Source: Coriaria nepalensis (Eukaryota > Streptophyta > Magnoliopsida > Cucurbitales > Coriariaceae). Taken from it: DNA of 64,000 nucleotides. The stretch is from the NCBI GenBank assembly GCA_027186245.1, contig CP114499.1, positions 749,001-813,000 of the forward strand. Direction: 5' to 3'. Under the pieces are notes generated by a model. The model had not been told where the DNA came from and did not search any database. It saw only the letters and a program-made list of their open reading frames with translations. Of the stretch, positions 1-12,470 are shown one piece after another. Every line of letters begins with the position of its first letter. Within the stretch, counting starts at the first letter, position 1. The position numbers and the translations under genes are program-made.

Positions 1-471
1 ATGAAAAATTTTTATTTTTAAGAATTTGATATGTCTTCTCAATGTGAAATATAACCTTACAAACAACCGATTTTCGCATGGGCAGTTGTTTCATTATTTT
101 CATCCTTGATCAGTATATAAAATGGGCAACGGTGCTGTATCTAATACCAGTACTCCCATCCTAAGATCAAGTGTAGCTATTAATATTGCTTTTCGTAGGA
201 AAAAAAAAAGAAAAGAAAAGAAAACAGAGACCAACAACTCCAATTTGATGATCAGCAATCAATTTAAGAATATTACTTTATTCAATTGCTTTCTGGGAAA
301 AAAAACACCATATTGTTGAAATTATTACAATCCTCAAGTGCAGCTTGTAAGGAAATAGAAGAAACAAAGAAAGTAGTCCACCTGAAACAGCATCCCTATA
401 CATTCATAGATGCATTGTATCTACCTATGTATGTATACATAATTTATTGATTGCAGCTTAAGAGATCCAGA
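1..471. other. Left edge, no gene seen
   Basis: AT-rich sequence downstream of the terpene synthase relic. I see no coding block or recognisable repeat. The short open frames here have no splice context and no family resemblance. Confidence 0.5.
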
Positions 472-1510
472 TCAGTATTCAACTGGCATGGGATTGACAA
501 AGCAAGTAGTGATATAATCTTTCAAGTAAAGATTAGAATTCGTGTATCCATCGTCATCCTTGTATATCACATCTATTGCTCAAGAAAAGTTCAGGATCCG
601 AGTCAACAACTACACATGGATGGCGCTGGCCGGATACAAGAACTCTTGGTTAATACCTTTTACTTTCTCACGGAGTTGCTTTTCTGCCTCTACTTCTCCG
701 ATTCCATGATGGATCCTGTAAATCTCTATCGCTGAAACAACATGCTCTCTCGATTGCTCGAGCTGCAACTAAATGGGTGTCAAAGAAGTCATACACATCT
801 AATCAATCATGCGCTTAATCAATGAAAGTTAAGTACATACATCATGCGACACGATATGGTCCATGAGCCTGCAAATAGGCAAGGAGGCTCTCATCGTTCT
901 AGGATCGTTGTACAACCATTCAAGGGATTCTTTTGTGACAGCATCTCCTAAATGTACGAATGACGCCGCTACAAGCGCCTAAAAACAGTCACACTTAAAG
1001 AAAAACAGTCACGCTGCGCGCGCGCGTGCGAGTCCTAGCCAACCCAATACTTATTTATTATTATAAATATTTACTATTTGTAATTACTTATAAATGCTTG
1101 AAAATATTTCTCCATTTTCAATATGAGATGCATTTAATTACATTTATTAAACATTTTTTGAACTTTGGACTTTTAATCAATTTCACTTTAGCCAAAGGAA
1201 AAAGTCCAACAGTTCTTGGGCTTCATTGAAGATATCCATCCTTGACTGATAGATGAATTGCATGAACTCTGGCAGTAGATGCTTGTCATTGATATCCCAC
1301 CTACATTAGTAATTAAGAAGTTATACATCAACAATACAATGAAAATGGGCATTTGTTCATTCAAATTGATAACAATATGGTTTCTAACCTTTCAAGAGTC
1401 TTGGAGAAGAGAACAAGCTCATCGAGAGTAGCATAAACGTCGTACAGGTCATCAACCATGGAGGTAACAGCAATCACCTTGGTTATGAATCTTCCAAGTC
1501 CTTCCTTTCG
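472..1510 (-). pseudogene. Terpene synthase pseudogene, 3' exons only
   Basis: Four blocks on the minus strand translate as the C-terminal half of a class I (TPS-a-like) terpene synthase. The block near 1391-1505 carries the metal-binding motif as DDLYD. The block near 1197-1300 begins WDIND and is cut short. The block 841-978 encodes ICRLMDHIVSHD, the second metal-binding motif, with its second acidic residue changed to His. The block 472-762 encodes SREHVVSAIE and the C-terminus up to a TGA at 472-474. Splice signals between blocks are intact (GT at 839-840, CAG at 763-765). The gene is dead: the last exon has an in-frame TAG at 610-612 and TGA at 580-582, exon 5 lacks most of its length, and no N-terminal domain or RRx8W motif is found upstream. 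The intact relative would cyclise prenyl diphosphates. Subfamily is inferred only. Confidence 0.85.
1013..1030. repeat. Short GC dinucleotide tract
   Basis: A run of alternating G and C within an otherwise AT-rich region, located in the gap between the two last-but-one exons of the terpene synthase relic. CG-alternating tracts are uncommon in plant DNA. Confidence 0.7.
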
Positions 1511-2111
1511 GTTTCTTATAATCGATCATGTATATGATCTATTAAGGGTGAAATTAACTTTAGGAGTTAAAAAGTCAAATCTTAATCAAATTAGTCATCA
1601 TATTGTCGGCAACATACATGTGGGAAACATGTATAGAGTCCCTACACAGAGCCGGTCACTTAGTGTTTGAGTAGGAGGATGTCTTTTGATTTATTCATAT
1701 AATTATTATGATTAATTAAAATAATTATCATAAATAATTATTTCATTAAACTAATTAGGACCCTAATGATCATTAAATAATCATCCTCTGGCCGAATTTC
1801 TGAGTGTGACGAAAGCCTATCTTCCTTCAGGCTTTACTTCAGTTGAGTTGATAAATCCTTGAGAGTGGTGTGGACTGTGGATCAGGATTAGTGGGCCGGC
1901 CCGTTGGACAGCTTTATTTTCAAAATTAGCCGCATTAAATAGTTAGCAGGACAGAAGCGTTGCCCTTCGTTGCGAAGGGGAAAAGCCCTAAAATACAGTT
2001 TCCCGCTATAATTTTTCGGTTCTCCTCTTTCGCGCCGTCCGATCACCCAATTTCGGAGGCGCTTTCCGGTTGACGATTACATTTCAAGGAACTCGTCTTA
2101 ATTGTCTTACA

Positions 2112-4679
2112 ATGGTGGGAGAATCTTCGGGGTCTCCGGCAAGCCTCGTCGATCAGCTTGTCGTGAGTATACGCTTATAAATTTTCTTCTTCTATTTCTC
2201 TATTCAGTTCTTGATGTCCTTACGATTTTGTCATTGATTTTCTTCTATTCGATCGTGGATTTGGTGGTGGATTTTAGGTTCCAGGGGATGTTGTTCTTGA
2301 TATCTCAAGCATGAGTAACCAGACAATCAAGCTTGGTGCCGGTCTCCGTCAGGTTTTAATTTTAGGGTTTTAAAATGCTTCTATGTATGAATTTTGTCTT
2401 TAATTTGATTAGGATTTTAGGATTTTTAAGATTTTGCTGAGTCATGTATGCTGGTCGAAGATTTTCCCATTGAAGTATCCTGGTGTGTCTCTTGTGCTTA
2501 ATAGTTTTCAGTGAGCTGAAAAAGAGAAAGAGAAGTTGGAAGAAGCAAGCCTGAATATTGTATATATCGTGTGACCTTCGTCTTTTGATTATTTTTCAGG
2601 ACTGTGATTTCATTTCTGTTGTAAAAGCTGGAATATTGAGGTTTTCGAAACCAAACAAATATTGGGTCGAGAGCTCCCAGAAAAGGGTGAGTAGTACGGA
2701 GTGGTAACTGCTTTTGGCTGTAGCTGGCTTTCATGGCCTCTATGTCTAGTTGTGTTACAGTCTAGCCCTTTATTTTTACAGCTATAGGTTTTGTTTTTCT
2801 GCATTGTAAAACCAGTTTCATTTCAGTTTCTCAAGTGATGAGTGGATTACTCTGATCATATATGTTGATCATTCTTTTAACAGTATGTACCCCATGCAGA
2901 GGATTCTGTTCTTGGAATTGTGGTAGACTCTAAAGCAGATGTAAGTGATTCTGAAATCAAACATGTAATGAATTACTTTCACAAGTCCGATTATTCCAAT
3001 ATAACTCCTGTTTTCTCTCATCTTGCTATCTATGAATTAATTGATGCCATGCTTACTTCTGGATCACATGGAGGTACATTGTTTCTATTAACTTCCGGCC
3101 AGGAACTTGGGAGCTATGTATATAAACATGAAGAAAATTAAGTCCTCGAATCACTAATGCAATTCATGTCTAATATCTATTTGAGTAAACGAGCCAGGAA
3201 TAGGTCAAATAGAATGAGAACAAAATGATAAGTCCTGAAATATCAATACCGCTGGGACGAATTATATTTGAATTTGTGCAGTAAACCCTTTTTACTCTTA
3301 TCACTAATGCAACTAATATCTGATATTCAAATCAGAACATGAATTAGGAATGTATAATAACAGAAGAACATATTTCGATAATGAATCCTTGATTATCAAT
3401 GTAAGCTTGGTGATTTATATTTGAACTTGTGTAGTGAAACCACTCTTGTCGAAAGATTAATCAAGAGTTAGAAAGTTGATGTAACTAGCTTACAAAAAAT
3501 ATGAGATATCTATGCATATTATTTGCTTATTTTCTTGAAATCTAATGTTACGATCCTGACCGATGTTATAGCCAACTTGAATGAGGGTATACATAAATAT
3601 ATGATTCTCAAGGAAGGGGTAATTTCATTTGCAGAACTTTCTTGTGGACATTAAAGGACCTGCATTGGCTTTTCTACCCGTCCTTGCATTTGAAGGAGGA
3701 ACAAGGCGAAACATACCAAAATTTGAGGTATGTGTCTTTAAAGTTGTTTGTGTGTTCTCCAACCAATATTGATGCATCCTTTGATTCTTAAATTATTCTA
3801 GGATGTGGAATGGAGACTATCCCAAAATTTTCTTACATTTTCCGTATTTTCCCTGTAGATAGGCACATTACTTTATGTTCGGGTTGTGAAAGCAAACCCG
3901 GGTATAAATCCTGAGTTGGCATGCACTGATGGTTAGTTTGTCTCTCTCTTTTTCTTTTGATAGTAACGTCAAAATAGGAAATCAGTTGAAGTAATACTTC
4001 TTGACAATCTCTCGAGTATTTGATGCTAAAAAGTGAAGCCATCAATCAAATCATCATTTCGACCCAAAATGGAAATTATTGGACTTGGTTGTTTTAATTT
4101 ATTCGAAAGTTGAAATGGGTTTTCCTTTCTATATACGGGGTTTATAATTTCGTGTGATTGACAGCCAGTGGGAAAGCAGCAGAATTTGGTCCTCTTAAAG
4201 AAGGCTTCATGTTTGAATGCTCGACTGGTCTATCAAGAATGTGAGATCTTTGCTTTCCTTTGCAATATATACAACCTATTATTAAGTGTGAGGATTTCTG
4301 TTGATTTTGTATCTCACCTTTTATAGGCTTCTAAGCTCACCAACATGTCCGATTCTTGACGCCATGGGGAAGAAGATTTCCTTTGAGACTGCAGTTGGTT
4401 TAAATGGCCGTGTTTGGGTAAGAAAGGATTTTTTTTTACTGTCTTCTGAATTCCTCTTGGATTCTTCCGAACAAAAATTTCACTTTTGCAGCTCTTAGCC
4501 TCTTGATTACAAAAATCCTCTTCATATGTATTTTAAATGCATATTTATAGGTCAATGCTGCTTCTCCGTCCACGATCATCGTTATCGTTAATGCAATTAT
4601 GAACTCGGAATCTTTGAGTGGGGTCCAGCAGAAAATTATGGTCGATAAACTTCTCAAGAACTTGAAGATTTCGAGTTAG
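2112..4679 (+). CDS. RRP40: Exosome complex subunit RRP40 (EXOSC3 orthologue)
   Basis: RNA-binding cap subunit of the RNA exosome, which degrades and trims rRNA, snoRNA and aberrant RNAs in nucleus and cytoplasm. Nine coding exons join in frame: 2112-2162, 2278-2352, 2600-2686, 2884-2940, 3635-3727, 3859-3931, 4165-4240, 4327-4417, 4551-4679. This gives 243 residues, the usual length for RRP40. The N-terminal part (VPGDVVLDIS) is followed by an S1 domain around residues 70-150 and a KH domain whose GxNG loop, GLNG at about 195-198, is the RRP4/RRP40 hallmark. All introns follow GT-AG. The ATG is the first in frame and gives the expected N-terminus. The promoter lies at about 1800-2110 and contains GGGCCGGCCC near 1890. 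As a cap subunit it would bind RNA, not cut it. Confidence 0.95.
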
Positions 4680-4903
4680 TCCTTCACACCCATGGTTAGG
4701 CTTCTTTACACATGTCAATCATGTAAGCATTTTTTTTTGTTAAATCCTTTGTCATATATATGAACTCCAATCCATTTTTTCATATTTATTACACGTTTTT
4801 CTTGCAGAGTAAAAGTTTGACGAGGGTTTCGTTTTGACCTGTCATTGTCAAATTCATTCCAGTTTTCTTGAGCGGAAGATTTGGTCATGTGCGATGCGAG
4901 GAC

Positions 4904-5012
4904 ACTCCAATATTGAGTGACCTACATTGCAGGACAAGCAGTACTGTCGTTCTCTGACTTGTGTAAAAAATTTCTAATATTGAAGACCTTGATTGCAGGG
5001 CAAGTAGAACCC
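4904..5012 (+). repeat. Imperfect 38-bp repeat pair in the RRP40 3' flank
   Basis: Two diverged copies, about 4906-4946 and 4974-5012, share the pattern AATATTGA..GACCT..ATTGCAGG.CAAG.AG. They lie just downstream of RRP40, probably within or beside its 3'UTR, and end at the C run. Confidence 0.55.
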
Positions 5013-5026
5013 CCCCCCCCCCCCCC
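5010..5026. repeat. Poly-C run (17 bases)
   Basis: An uninterrupted cytosine homopolymer about 330 bp past the RRP40 stop codon. Length may be affected by sequencing or assembly error. Confidence 0.85.
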
Positions 5027-5029
5027 GGG

Positions 5030-8000
5030 TCTAACAGCTGTATTCTTTTTTTTTATATATTTTATATTTTATGAGTTTTTTAACCTAAAGTAGCTGATGT
5101 GGATTAGTGAAAAACCTTTCTTTTACAAAAAAATCAGGGAACCAGTATAAAAAGAAAGTCAATTTGTAACATTGCCCATTTGTTTTAGGTCGAGATCTAG
5201 TTTACAAAATCTAACCCCATACCCCACAAGGTGGTAAGAGAAGTTGACCCACTTTGTGTGTAGGATCTCTAACTCTAGATCGATTCCCAAAATCCAAGGC
5301 AATTATTTTTTGGGGAAAAGATGCTTTTAAGAAATGATTGAAATAGAGGTAAATTTAGCAGTAGATTTATTTCCCCAAATAAATAATAATGAGGAAAAGA
5401 TTCATCCATACAAAAACTAAGATCGACTGTCGGTCTTTTATGTTGCTTTACTCTTTAGATTGCGGGGGAATCCGACAACATAGTAGAGGGTCACGGATGT
5501 CTGATTGTGCAGTGCTCATACACTTGCGTGCCCAGGATTGGGTCCATCTTATAAGAAAAGTCATTATTTGTCAAATGAAAAAATCTTATAAGATATTATT
5601 ATTTATCAATTATAAAATTGAATAGGTCACGATAATCAGAGTGTTAGCTTTTCATGCACAGAACACTCACAATGAAAGGTACTAATTCTGAGGTAAAAAG
5701 CAACTCATTAATTCATATATTATTAACAAAATAATAATGTAATTACTAATCTAAGCTATATATAGTAATAACTTATATAGTAGTAATAATTGGTACAAAA
5801 CAAGCCAATTGAAGTGGCCAGACATGCAACTCATTAATGAGAGAAAAACAAAAAGGAAATCAGGTTATAGCTACAGATCAATGCCTTAAATCTTTACTAT
5901 CATCAATCAATATCAATGCTCCATTGTCATTTTCTCGTAGTCCATTTATGTTTATCTGCCTTACATAAATGTGGTCAGAGGCAGAATAGTTCAGACGATT
6001 TTTGGAGTGTATTTTGAAGTAGTTGATTTGCAATATATTGTGATAGTTAATTTGTAATTAGATGATAAATAGCAATATGTATAATAGTAATATATCAAAG
6101 ACATAAAATTATAAGATATAATTAATTAGAGTTATTTTTACCGATTATATAAAATTTAATAATAATATTATAGACCCGTTAACTAAATGATTAATTAGAA
6201 TATTAGTTGAAAAGTTATCGAGCGTAATGAAATTAAAATCTATAAAAAAAAATAATATGATATAATAAAAACCTAATCTAACTAATTAGAGATCTTAAGA
6301 CCTAGGTTCAAATATACAACTTAGTGATAAGAAACTTAATTGGATCATTATAAAAGTTTAAATATAATGTATTTACAGATCAATTAATAAAGTCAATATA
6401 TTTTCACGAAAAAATGTTTAAAGTTTGATGCCTAACTAGATTTAAAAAAATGCCTATTTTTATTTATGTGTGGATTCTTGGAATTAAACTAATAAAAGTT
6501 GAACGATAAATTAATTTAATTTAATAATTCTTGATTTTAATTTTTTGAAATAATATTATAATTAATGTGTTTAATTAGTTTTTTTTTTTTTTTCTAAAAG
6601 TTCTTTATGAATATTTATATATAAATTGACATTTTTCTCTCATTTGAAACACGTAATGAAATTTTCCTATTCTCCAAAAATGAGTTTTCTCGTTATAATT
6701 CTTAAGCTTCTAATAAGATAGTGTTCACCATAAATAGTTGGTAGTGTAACATTTTATTTCATTCTCTATTATATCTTAAAACATATTCAGACACCATAAT
6801 CACTTGCACCAATAAGACTGAGTGAATCTATTTTAAGAAAATTACATACCCATTTACTTACTGTTTTCGTAATCTATATATTCTCTCGATACATTATTTT
6901 TGTATATGTATAATACTCTTCTAATTTAAGTAAACTAATTCTATTTACATTTCTAAATAATTATTATATTCTGATTTATGTTACAATTTACTATTTTTAT
7001 ATACTATTTACTATTCTATTTTCTACATTTTACTTTTTCTATAATTATGTTTATATTCGAACTATATCTTCCATCTAAGAATTCCTCTACTTGCATATGC
7101 TTGTGAACACACACGATTGGTACAAAGCGATTCATTTATGATTGAAATAATAATAATTTAATTAATAAGCTATATATATATATATATATATATATGGTCA
7201 GGCATTAATGAGAGATACAGAAGAAAAACAGGTTATAGCTACACTTCAATGCTTTATATATTTCTTGTCATAAAGGATGGATCAATAATCGATCCGTTCT
7301 GTATTGAGAAATATGAAGAGAATATCGGGTTACAATCGATCAAACCTTTACCGATGATAAAAGGATCATAAATCAAATATATTATATATGATATGATTAT
7401 ATAAAGTTGATATATATATAATTAAAATTTTAGATGTGTTTCAAGAGTAAATCGGTGTACGGAAAACACACAAATGCTTTTGACATCCAAAGCTTCTATA
7501 CATCCTTAAATGGCAAGTAAGGAAGTCTAAAGATCAATTTAGTTTCCTGATTGAAACTAAAACGCGTGTCACAAACCGACACGATGAACTATCGTTCTCA
7601 CATAAATGTTTGTTTGTGTATGAAAGAGAGAAGACACAATGATAGGACGATGTCATTTATGTTTTTTAACCACAAAGGTAACAAACAAACCTTTACTGAT
7701 ATCAAAAGGCAGGCATGCATGCATTTAAGTGTGTAACGTTATGTGCCAGCTTTATAATTTTTAACCTATCATTTTACACAATTTCATGCACATATATCGT
7801 ATAAGAAATCGATATGATGCTCTTTTTCATTAGGGGTGGATCCAATCCCCAAACCCAGTAGTCCAAAGAAAAAGAAAAGAAATTTGGACTTATTAGAGGT
7901 CTTACTTATGGACTCGTTGCTTGATTGGTAGTTGTTTTTGTTTTTGTTCTCGTTTTTGTCTTAAGTATTCGATGTAATTGAATTAAGCACAACGTCAATA

Positions 8001-8230
8001 CCTGATTAATCTCCCGCTTAGTATCGGGCTACCGCGATCTTTGAAAGTGAAACTTCAATCTCTTTTTGCTTGTTAGTACTTTTATTTGTAATTTTATAAA
8101 TTAAATGTTATAAAATAAAATATTGAAAAAATTAATAAGAAAAAGAAGTTTTCTTTTACACAGTTTACACTTACTTTCTAAGAATTCTCATGCATGCTAA
8201 TATTATATTTACTCATACACTACTTGCTCT
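5030..8230. other. AT-rich intergenic spacer
   Basis: No gene could be supported over about 3.2 kb. It contains long A/T stretches, a (TA)n tract near 7170-7195, and a pair of similar segments near 5810-5890 and 7195-7255 that share ATTAATGAGAGA and CAGGTTATAGCTAC. A sequence beginning TAGGGGTGGAT near 7834 may be the end of an old transposon, but I found no partner end. Confidence 0.6.
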
Positions 8231-8239
8231 TCGGTTAGT

Positions 8240-8249
8240 TATAAATATA
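8240..8249 (+). promoter_or_regulatory. TATA box of the MYB gene
   Basis: TATAAATATA lies about 115 bp upstream of the MYB start codon. A CT microsatellite (about 8311-8333) lies between it and the ATG, as is common in plant 5'UTRs. Confidence 0.6.
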
Positions 8250-8310
8250 GTACATGTAGACGTATTACACAAACCCATTTCCATAAGGTCAAGGCCACTA
8301 CGTGGAAGTT

Positions 8311-8333
8311 TCTCTCTCTCTCTCTCTCTCTCT
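8311..8333. repeat. CT microsatellite in the MYB 5'UTR
   Basis: About eleven CT units just upstream of the MYB start. A second CT tract at about 8778-8800 follows exon 2. Confidence 0.85.
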
Positions 8334-8355
8334 AGAAAGTACTTTGATTAGAAGA

Positions 8356-9543
8356 ATGAAAGGTGGGAATGAATACAAAAAAAGGTTGTGGAGTATGGAA
8401 GAGGATAGGATTCTAATGGATTACATTAGGGTTCATGGGAAAGGCAAGTGGAATCGTGTCGCTAAATTGACTAGTAAGTAAAATATCTAGTTATGAGCTT
8501 CAATTTAATTAACTACTTAATTTCTGTATTCTTGCAGCATTTAGTACGTATTATCTACAGATAATGATCAATTAAGTACTTATACATATGAATGCTCATA
8601 CGTTGTTTCTGAGTCAGGCTTGAAGAGATGTGGGAAAAGTTGCAGGCTGAGATGGATGAATTACTTAAGCCCTAGTGTTAAGCGTGGCGATTTCTCTCAA
8701 GAAGAAGAAGACCTCATTATTCGACTTCACAATCTTCTTGGCAACAGGTTTTTTCTTCTAATACTTATCATCACTCTCTCTCTCTCTCTCTCTCTCTCTC
8801 CTACACCAATGTAAGTATAAGAAAGTTATGGAATCATTACGGTCTTCTTTTCCACTGTTGTTTATCTGCACATCCTCGTGAACTAGAAGAATATTTTTGC
8901 CTTTTTGGTTTTCCAATAAATTTCAGCCATTAAAGGACTAATATATACTAGTATTGTTATAGGTAGACTTTAATGATTAATATTTCTTATGGTCCAAACT
9001 TTAATAATCACTTCACCACCTTAACATAATTTCCATTACCATTAATTATTTACTTAATTAGTAGAGATGATATTTGTGCAAGTACTTAGGTGGTCGTTGA
9101 TTGCCGGCCGGGTACCGGGAAGAACAGATAACCAAGTGAAAAATCATTGGAACTCTCGTTTGAGAAAGAAGCTCGGTTTTATGAAAAAGAGTAATGATCA
9201 TACTATGCTTTCTATTCCGAATTCTCAAGAACCGAACACAAAAGATTCAGAAAAGAATATCACAAATAATGTTCGAAGTAAAGCAACAAGTGGCGGACAT
9301 GATAAAACGATGAATACTGAAGACGGATCATGTCACGGTGATTTTTATGAATTGGATAATCATCTCGGCTTTAAAGACGAGATGATAGGTAATGTAAATA
9401 GTGTTTATGAATTAACCAATTCATCTGGATTTTCTAGTGAAGATGCTTGTAATAATACAACTACTAGTGATCATCGTCATAATTACTCTATGTGGGGTAC
9501 TTTATTAGATTTTCCTCTTGACTTTGATTGGGATTGCTTGTAG
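8356..9543 (+). CDS. R2R3-MYB transcription factor, WER/GL1-like
   Basis: Sequence-specific DNA-binding nuclear protein. Three exons, 8356-8473, 8618-8747 and 9090-9543, encode 233 residues. The R2 repeat spans about residues 9-60 ([14 protein letters not shown].. [11 protein letters not shown]) and R3 about 62-112 ([17 protein letters not shown].. [15 protein letters not shown]). The R3 helix matches the bHLH-contact signature [DE]Lx2[RK]x3Lx6Lx3R exactly, so it probably works in an MYB-bHLH-WD40 complex. The closest remembered family is subgroup 15 (WER, GL1, MYB23), which controls hair and trichome cell fate. The C-terminal acidic end [11 protein letters not shown] differs from the usual subgroup 15 WxxDDFELSxL motif, so the exact function is open. 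Residue 40, at the first splice junction, is Ser where Gly is usual (SLKRCGK). A CT microsatellite sits in intron 2. Confidence 0.92.
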
Positions 9544-10618
9544 AATTGAATTTGAATTAATATTCCTCTTTTTACTAATTTCTTCTTCATTATGATTTAG
9601 ATGTTGAATTTTCATTTACACATACATTCACATGCCTTCAAATTCCAATTGCAAGGTCCTCAGCATATGGCATATATGTATCTATCTTTTTTCCATTGAT
9701 GTAAATCAATGATAGTCACGTGCACCCAAAGAAAAAGGGTAGAGTAGGGATGAGAGCAATCATTCAATATTAATGGGTAAAGTTGGATTAGATAGAATTT
9801 TGAAGGGCTTATTCCTCGAGCCAAAAAAAAAAAAAAAAAAATTATTGGTTTTGACCTAAGTGCAAATTTGATATTATGTATGATGTATGATTCTTTATAA
9901 TATAATTTATCGAAAAATTTCTCTATATAAATTGGACGGAGAGAGAAAAATACTTCTACTCACTTTTATTAAATTGAAATTTTTTTAATTTAAATATTAA
10001 ATTTATATAAATAAATATTAAAAATTTACTCTTACTCACTTTTAATTATTTTTTATATAATATCTCCATCTCTTTTAGAAAAATATTTTCTTGACTTTGA
10101 TCTTCCTTTAAAATTTGTTTCCACTTCAAAATTTTTATTAAAACTTATACTTTTATTGACCTTTATTTGTAATATATATTTTTTATATAATACCTTTATT
10201 CGAAATGCCTCGAGGGTTTAATTCAGTAAAAAATAAATAAATATAAATCCTTAAATAAAATATATCTCGAGATTTTATATTTAAAAATTATAAAATTTTC
10301 TTGAAATAATAATTAATTTGAATATTAATAATTATATATATTTTTAAAATACTTTTGAAAATAGTAAATAAATAAATAATAAATAAATAAATAAGAAAAA
10401 TAATATCCATTTTGTCTTGTGTGATTACTCTTAATTTGTGGGGCCCATTTTGTGTGAAACCCACAAACAGGCCACGTGATGAATGTATTTTTCATCATTT
10501 ATACATTTATATGCGCCTTTTTGACCTATAACAATCCCTATCTATCTCCCCATTTTTCAAAATAGGCAAAAAGGTAAGGTGTACGGATTTATTTATTTAT
10601 TTTATTTTTATTTTTTAG
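9544..10618. other. AT-rich intergenic spacer
   Basis: MYB 3' flank followed by low-complexity A/T sequence, including a poly-A run near 9823-9840 and AAAT units near 10365-10395. No coding block seen. Confidence 0.6.
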
Positions 10619-10619
10619 T

Positions 10620-10800
10620 ATTATTGGGCCACTTAGCGCGCAAAAACCCAAAAGAGGCAAAATTGGGCTGATAGTCACGTTTGGGCCCTAAACATTAGCT
10701 TTGAACAAATTTAAAGATCCTTCTGTCTTAGGCGGCAAAAGCCCCCAAAAATATTGGGCCTATTTATGTATTTTCCTTATTGGGCTTTTGAACAAAGTTT
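10620..10800 (+). promoter_or_regulatory. Cluster of TGGGC(C/T) site II-type motifs
   Basis: At least five TTGGGCC or TTGGGCT copies occur within 180 bp (near 10625, 10665, 10681, 10755 and 10780). Such site II elements bind TCP factors and typify promoters of plant housekeeping and organelle-protein genes. They stand upstream of the PEX14 pseudogene, so the promoter appears to have survived the gene. Confidence 0.6.
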
Positions 10801-11018
10801 GGACATCGAAAATCTCCCGCTCTTTGGCGGTTACTCTAACGACCTTCCTCGTCACCATCAGGCGACCATTTCTACCTCTGACGATTGCTATTTTACACAT
10901 TTTGGAAAGCGTCTTCTCATCAGAGATTTAGAGAATTTTTTTTTTTTTTCAAACTTTCTAGAATTCCTGGCTGAGAGGTTTGTACTGTGGTTCAGTAACC
11001 GGAGGTGACAGAAATTAT

Positions 11019-12470
11019 ATGGCAATTCAATCTTCGCCTCCTCGGAATTGGAATGAAGCAAACGTACTGAATACACGTATGATTTACTTTCGAGTTTCAT
11101 CAAATCTGTAGGTTATATTGAAAATTCTCTTCATAGTTCGAGGAGTTGTCAAATTTTGAGGAAGTTGAGTTTGTTAGCTTTATGTTAACTCGTCGGAGTT
11201 AAAGATTGTTTCTCCCTGTTTAATCCGAATCTGAATAGTGAAATTTTTATGATCTCGTTCATCCAATCATATTGGTTCAAGCTTCTATTCATAAGTTTGT
11301 GATAATGTGAAGTTCGATAGACTGCAATATTTATTAGAAGAATATGAATTTTATACTGTTTTTGAAATCTGGATGTTAAACTGTCATTTTAGGGTTTATA
11401 TGACTGAAGAATCAAGAAGTTGAATCTTTAGCGTGCAATGATGCTATTAGCCTTAAATATATTAAAAATAAGAGTATTGAGGAATATAATGTTCTTATTT
11501 TTGGAATTTTAGCTACTATTCATTTGCAATCGTTGGGAGAGTATGTGCTAGATGCTAATCCAATGAGTTTATAGGTATTTGGAATTCCGAACCAATGCGA
11601 GACGAACAAGTGCAAGCAAAATGCTGTGAAGCTCCTTTCAAACCCAAGAGTTAGAGGCTTTCCGGTCATCAATAGGCAATCGTTTCTCGAGAAGGACCTT
11701 ACAAAGGAAGAGATTGATGAAGCATTTAGGCGTGTGCCTATCAGTAGATTTCTATGTAACCATTTTGTGAATCTTCCCTGTATTAATGTCATCATTTATT
11801 CGTCTGTCTATCAAAAACCTGAGTAATTGAGGGAAATTTACAGGACCCCTCCTAGTTCAGAGACCGGGAACTCACATTAAGGTGATACATGATGATATTG
11901 GAGTTGGGCCTTTTGGTTTAGTTCGAGTTTCCCTTGATTTTTGCATTGCTCATGTGTTTTTATATGCTTGATCAGGAGTAGAAATATATTGTTCCTAGAT
12001 TGAAGTCTTGGATACAAAAGATTTCAATGGAAGGTGATGACCATGTAGTGAAAACGGACCCAAAACCAAGTCTCGCAGTAGCAAGGGCAGCCACTGATCT
12101 GACCAAGGCACGACCCAGGAAATGTTGAATTCTATCAATGAAGGTGGTCTGGTTATTCCTTCATGTTATTCTGTCTCATAAACATGTCATAACTTAAGTC
12201 TCGTTAGGCGATGAGTCCTAAACATTCTTTCTTAATCTTGACCAGACAAGAGAAAGTTTGAGAAATTTACGAAGTTGTTGGATCAGGCCATATCTGAGTT
12301 GGCCTCTATTGTAGTCTTGTTCTGCCAACAGGAATGGGAGTAAGCTTGGACGGTTCAGATGGAAGTTGGCCCACTACCGATAATTCTGCGGGCTCCACCT
12401 CATTTTCCCAGGAAGCATCCGAAGAGATATGGAGGCAAATTGTGGGAAATTGTTAAATCAGGGTAAATAA
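11019..12470 (+). pseudogene. Broken PEX14 (peroxisomal docking protein) copy
   Basis: A first exon starts ATG at 11019 (MAIQSSPPRN), typical of plant PEX14. The block at 11577-11750 encodes SEPMRDEQVQ, then after a one-base frame change NAVKLLSNPRVRGFPVI and EEIDEAFRRVP, the conserved PEX5-binding N-terminal domain. The block near 11997-12120 encodes LKSWIQK and DPKPSLA, again followed by a frame change into QEMLNSINEG. The block near 12245-12290 resembles the coiled-coil region (KFEKFTKLLD). A last block near 12370-12470 may be the C-terminal end, less surely. At least two frameshifts and in-frame stops rule out a normal product. Intact PEX14 docks the import receptor PEX5 at the peroxisomal membrane. 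The introns are kept, so this is a duplicated gene and not a retrocopy. Confidence 0.8.
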
